From Clostridiaceae bacterium (GTDB taxonomy: Bacteria > Bacillota > Clostridia > Saccharofermentanales > DTU023), in NCBI GenBank assembly GCA_012728535.1, contig JAAYEX010000281.1, forward strand, positions 1 through 7,137: 7,137 nucleotides of DNA, given 5' to 3'. This document shows positions 5,257 through 7,137 of this stretch, piece after piece. Position 1 is the first letter of the stretch; each line of letters begins with the position of its first letter. A model generated the notes under the pieces. That model did not search any database. It saw only the letters and a list, made by a program, of their open reading frames with translations, and had not been told where the DNA came from. Position numbers and translations under genes: made by a program.

Positions 5257-6795
5257 ATGAGTAATAAAGTCCATAAACGCATGGTCGGCTGGCCCTGGGG
5301 CATCCTTTCAGTTATATTGAGCACCTTCATTCTAACTGCCACAATTTGGTATATGAGGAATATCGGGGATGTCAGTTTTGAACAGCTTCTCTTCCACATA
5401 CGAGTACCCGGTGAAACTACGGGATTTAACCCTCTAAAGAGTTTTGGTCCGCCTGCTCTGATAGCTGCCTTGTTTGCGGCCGTACTTTACTATCTTTTAG
5501 CCAGATTCGTACTTATCAGACATAGGATTAAAATCCGAAATGCTATTTTGCTGACAACCGGCATCTTCTTACTGGTAGTCGTATTTGCCTTGGGACAAAT
5601 CGGCCTCTACAGTTATTTGCAGAGTATGTCTCATGAATCCTCCGCCTGGGCGGAATACTATACTGACCCGGATGATGTCAAACTGATTTTTCCGGAGAAC
5701 AAGCGAAATGTTATTTATATCAATTTGGAGTCCATGGAAACAACCTATGCTGACACAACAAACGGTGGAGCCATGCAGCAAAACCTCATCCCGAACCTTA
5801 CCGACCTACTTCTGGATGATGACAACATCTCTTTTTCTCATAGCAGGCGAATAGGCGGGGCCAACCAATTCGCATCTTTAGCCTGGACAGCTACTAGCCT
5901 GGTCGGACAGATGGGCGGGATTCCGCTTAAGTTGCCTGTGGATGATCCCAACGCCTTCAATGCCAAAAACGGCGAATACTTGCCCGGAGCCACCATGATT
6001 GGCGATATTTTGAAAGAAGAAGGCTATTATCTGGAAATGTTGATGGGTTCAAGTTCAAGCTTCGCCTCACGAGATGACCTTTATCGAATGCATGGCGACT
6101 TTGTCATGACTGATTACAGATACCTGGCCCTCAACGGCTATATCCCTATAATCGACGGCATGTACGAGTTTGACTTTTGGGGGATTAACGATGAAAGATT
6201 GTTTGAGATTTCCCGGGAGCGTCTGAGCGAGATAGCCCAGCAGGATCAGCCGTTTTTCGTATCTATTCTGACTGTAGATACTCATTTTCCGGAAGGATAC
6301 CAGTATGAAGACAGGGAAAGATTGCACCAGTCAAACTATGCCAACAGCATCATGTGGTCTGACCGGGACGTTGTTGAATTCGTCGAGTGGTGCCTGGAGC
6401 AAAGCTTTGCCGAAAACACAACCATCATCTTAATCGGCGATCATCTTTCCATGGATAAGACTTTTTTTGAGGATATTCCGACAGGCTACCAGCGGCGTAT
6501 TTATAATGTGATTATAAATTCCGCTCTGGACTTGTCTGAAGAAAGACAGTATCAGCGCTTGTACACAGTAATGGACCTTTACCCGACAACCCTTGCCGCC
6601 ATGGGCGTTACAATAGAGGGTGACCGCTTAGCCTACGGCACTAATCTCTATTCGAACCAGCCGACCTTGTACGAGATAATGGGTGAGGCAGGCTTGGCGG
6701 AAATGCTGGACAGTCCCTCGTCTTTTTATAACGATAAATTCTTGTATAATGTGGAAGCAGGCACTGACAACACAAAAGCAGGAACACAGCCTTAG
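5257..6795 (+). CDS. Membrane-anchored phosphoglycerol transferase (MdoB/LTA-synthase-like, sulfatase fold)
   Basis: This 512-residue enzyme of the alkaline phosphatase superfamily probably transfers phosphoglycerol, or a similar phospho-group, to an envelope glycolipid, glycan or polymer outside the cell. Three hydrophobic segments (about 13-33, 64-87, 95-120) precede an extracellular catalytic domain. Expected metal and catalytic residues are E158 in NLESME, nucleophile T211 in AWTATSLVGQMGGIPL, H343 in TVDTHFPEGY, and D395-H396 in IILIGDH. The WTxxS...GGIPL segment and the later FWGINDERLF match MdoB-type proteins (WTIAG...CGIPL) better than LtaS proteins (GSTSDAE, FWNR). Canonical LTA synthases have five membrane segments; this has three. 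The start at 5257 has only weak Shine-Dalgarno support, and ATG 5281 is an alternative. It follows parB by 40 bases without a terminator, so it may be expressed with parAB. The fold is confident; the substrate is unknown. Confidence 0.85.
   Translation: MSNKVHKRMVGWPWGILSVILSTFILTATIWYMRNIGDVSFEQLLFHIRVPGETTGFNPLKSFGPPALIAALFAAVLYYLLARFVLIRHRIKIRNAILLTTGIFLLVVVFALGQIGLYSYLQSMSHESSAWAEYYTDPDDVKLIFPENKRNVIYINLESMETTYADTTNGGAMQQNLIPNLTDLLLDDDNISFSHSRRIGGANQFASLAWTATSLVGQMGGIPLKLPVDDPNAFNAKNGEYLPGATMIGDILKEEGYYLEMLMGSSSSFASRDDLYRMHGDFVMTDYRYLALNGYIPIIDGMYEFDFWGINDERLFEISRERLSEIAQQDQPFFVSILTVDTHFPEGYQYEDRERLHQSNYANSIMWSDRDVVEFVEWCLEQSFAENTTIILIGDHLSMDKTFFEDIPTGYQRRIYNVIINSALDLSEERQYQRLYTVMDLYPTTLAAMGVTIEGDRLAYGTNLYSNQPTLYEIMGEAGLAEMLDSPSSFYNDKFLYNVEAGTDNTKAGTQP
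6745..6750 (+). promoter_or_regulatory. Possible -10 element for the last gene
   Basis: A perfect TATAAT lies 84 bases before the start of the coiled-coil gene, inside the 3' end of the phosphotransferase gene. The best upstream partner is only TTTTTA (6723-6728, spacing 16). The hexamer arises from leucine-tyrosine-asparagine codons, so it may be chance. Confidence 0.25.
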
Positions 6796-6833
6796 TTTCA
6801 CAGGCTGGACAAAGGATCGCGAGGATTTAGCAG

Positions 6834-7137
6834 ATGGCACAATCAATAAAATACCGTTTTGACGAAGTTATGCTCCGTTATGTCAAAGAATTGAATCTTA
6901 AGACAACGGCCTTCGGTGGCTATAACAGAGAAGACGTCTACGACAAAATTAAGCTGTTGATCGCCGATGCCCGCCAGGTCTGTGAAGATGTCTATGAAGA
7001 AGCTGTCCGTGAACTTCAGGGCGATGCTGCCGCTTCGGGTGTAAAGCTCGATCAGGCACAGATCAATAATCTCCTGGAGAATATTGATGAGCTTGAAGCC
7101 CGGGTGACAGAGCTCGAAGAAACAGAGACCGGCCTTA
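6834..7137 (+). CDS. Coiled-coil protein with a possible DivIVA-like N-terminus (3' end outside the window)
   Basis: The frame from ATG 6834 stays open to the window end, giving about 101 residues of an unfinished protein. GAGG at 6821-6824, nine bases upstream, supports the start. The visible part begins MAQSIKYRFDEVMLRYVKEL and continues with TTAFGGYNREDVYDKIKLL (residues about 25-43), which recalls the F-x-GY-x-x-x-x-V-x-x-x-[IL] motif of DivIVA/GpsB membrane-binding domains. A highly charged helical region follows, with heptad-like NNLLENIDELEARVTELEE (about 79-97), predicting a coiled coil. There is no signal peptide or membrane segment. It follows the phosphotransferase gene by 38 bases with no terminator, so it may be the fourth gene of the parAB unit. 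A scaffold for the pole or septum is an inference; any coiled-coil cytoplasmic protein is possible. I do not recognise a specific family. Confidence 0.8.
   Translation, partial: MAQSIKYRFDEVMLRYVKELNLKTTAFGGYNREDVYDKIKLLIADARQVCEDVYEEAVRELQGDAAASGVKLDQAQINNLLENIDELEARVTELEETETGL

Noticed and set aside
1..7137. CRISPR arrays, insertion sequences, tRNA or rRNA genes, phage or defence modules
   Set aside because: No periodic repeats, transposase motifs, target-site duplications, RNA-gene signatures or defence-type proteins are seen; the window is core origin-region genes.

Overview
The window reads as chromosomal, origin-proximal DNA from a Gram-positive, probably Clostridia-like member of the Bacillota. 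The basis is the gene order recF - remB - gyrB, the DUF370 gene (remB type) between recF and gyrB, the short Gram-positive form of GyrB without the long insert of the enterobacterial protein, strong AGGAG/GAGG ribosome binding sites, and two perfect 16-bp chromosomal parS sites beside parA/parB. Every gene lies on the + strand. If dnaA-dnaN lie upstream of recF, as in relatives, transcription runs away from the origin. I cannot name a genus.

Layout: (1) 2-730, the C-terminal two thirds of recF, cut by the window start. (2) 731-859, an intergenic stretch with an extended -10 promoter and a small inverted repeat. (3) remB (860-1129), overlapping by four bases with gyrB (1126-3228). (4) 3229-3426, an intergenic control region: parS, then an intrinsic terminator, then a second identical parS, then a candidate promoter for parA. 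(5) parA/soj (3427-4230) and parB/spo0J (4281-5216). (6) A membrane-anchored alkaline-phosphatase-superfamily enzyme of the MdoB/LTA-synthase type (5257-6795). (7) The 5' part of a coiled-coil protein with a possible DivIVA-like GY motif (6834 to the window end). Gaps of 50, 40 and 38 bases with no visible terminator suggest that parA, parB, the phosphotransferase gene and the last gene can be co-transcribed.

How they work together: RecF (gap repair) and gyrase subunit B (supercoiling) are replication housekeeping. ParB loads on parS as a CTP-dependent clamp, and ParA uses ATP to organise and segregate the origin region. The downstream enzyme probably modifies an envelope glycolipid, glycan or polymer at the outer membrane face. 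The last protein may be a polar or septal scaffold, though that is weak.

I do not see an undescribed defence, mobile or RNA system. The points most worth checking are the paired parS sites bracketing the gyrB terminator, a roughly 68-residue acidic N-terminal extension on GyrB, the absence of gyrA after gyrB with parAB in its place, and the envelope and coiled-coil genes apparently attached to the parAB unit.
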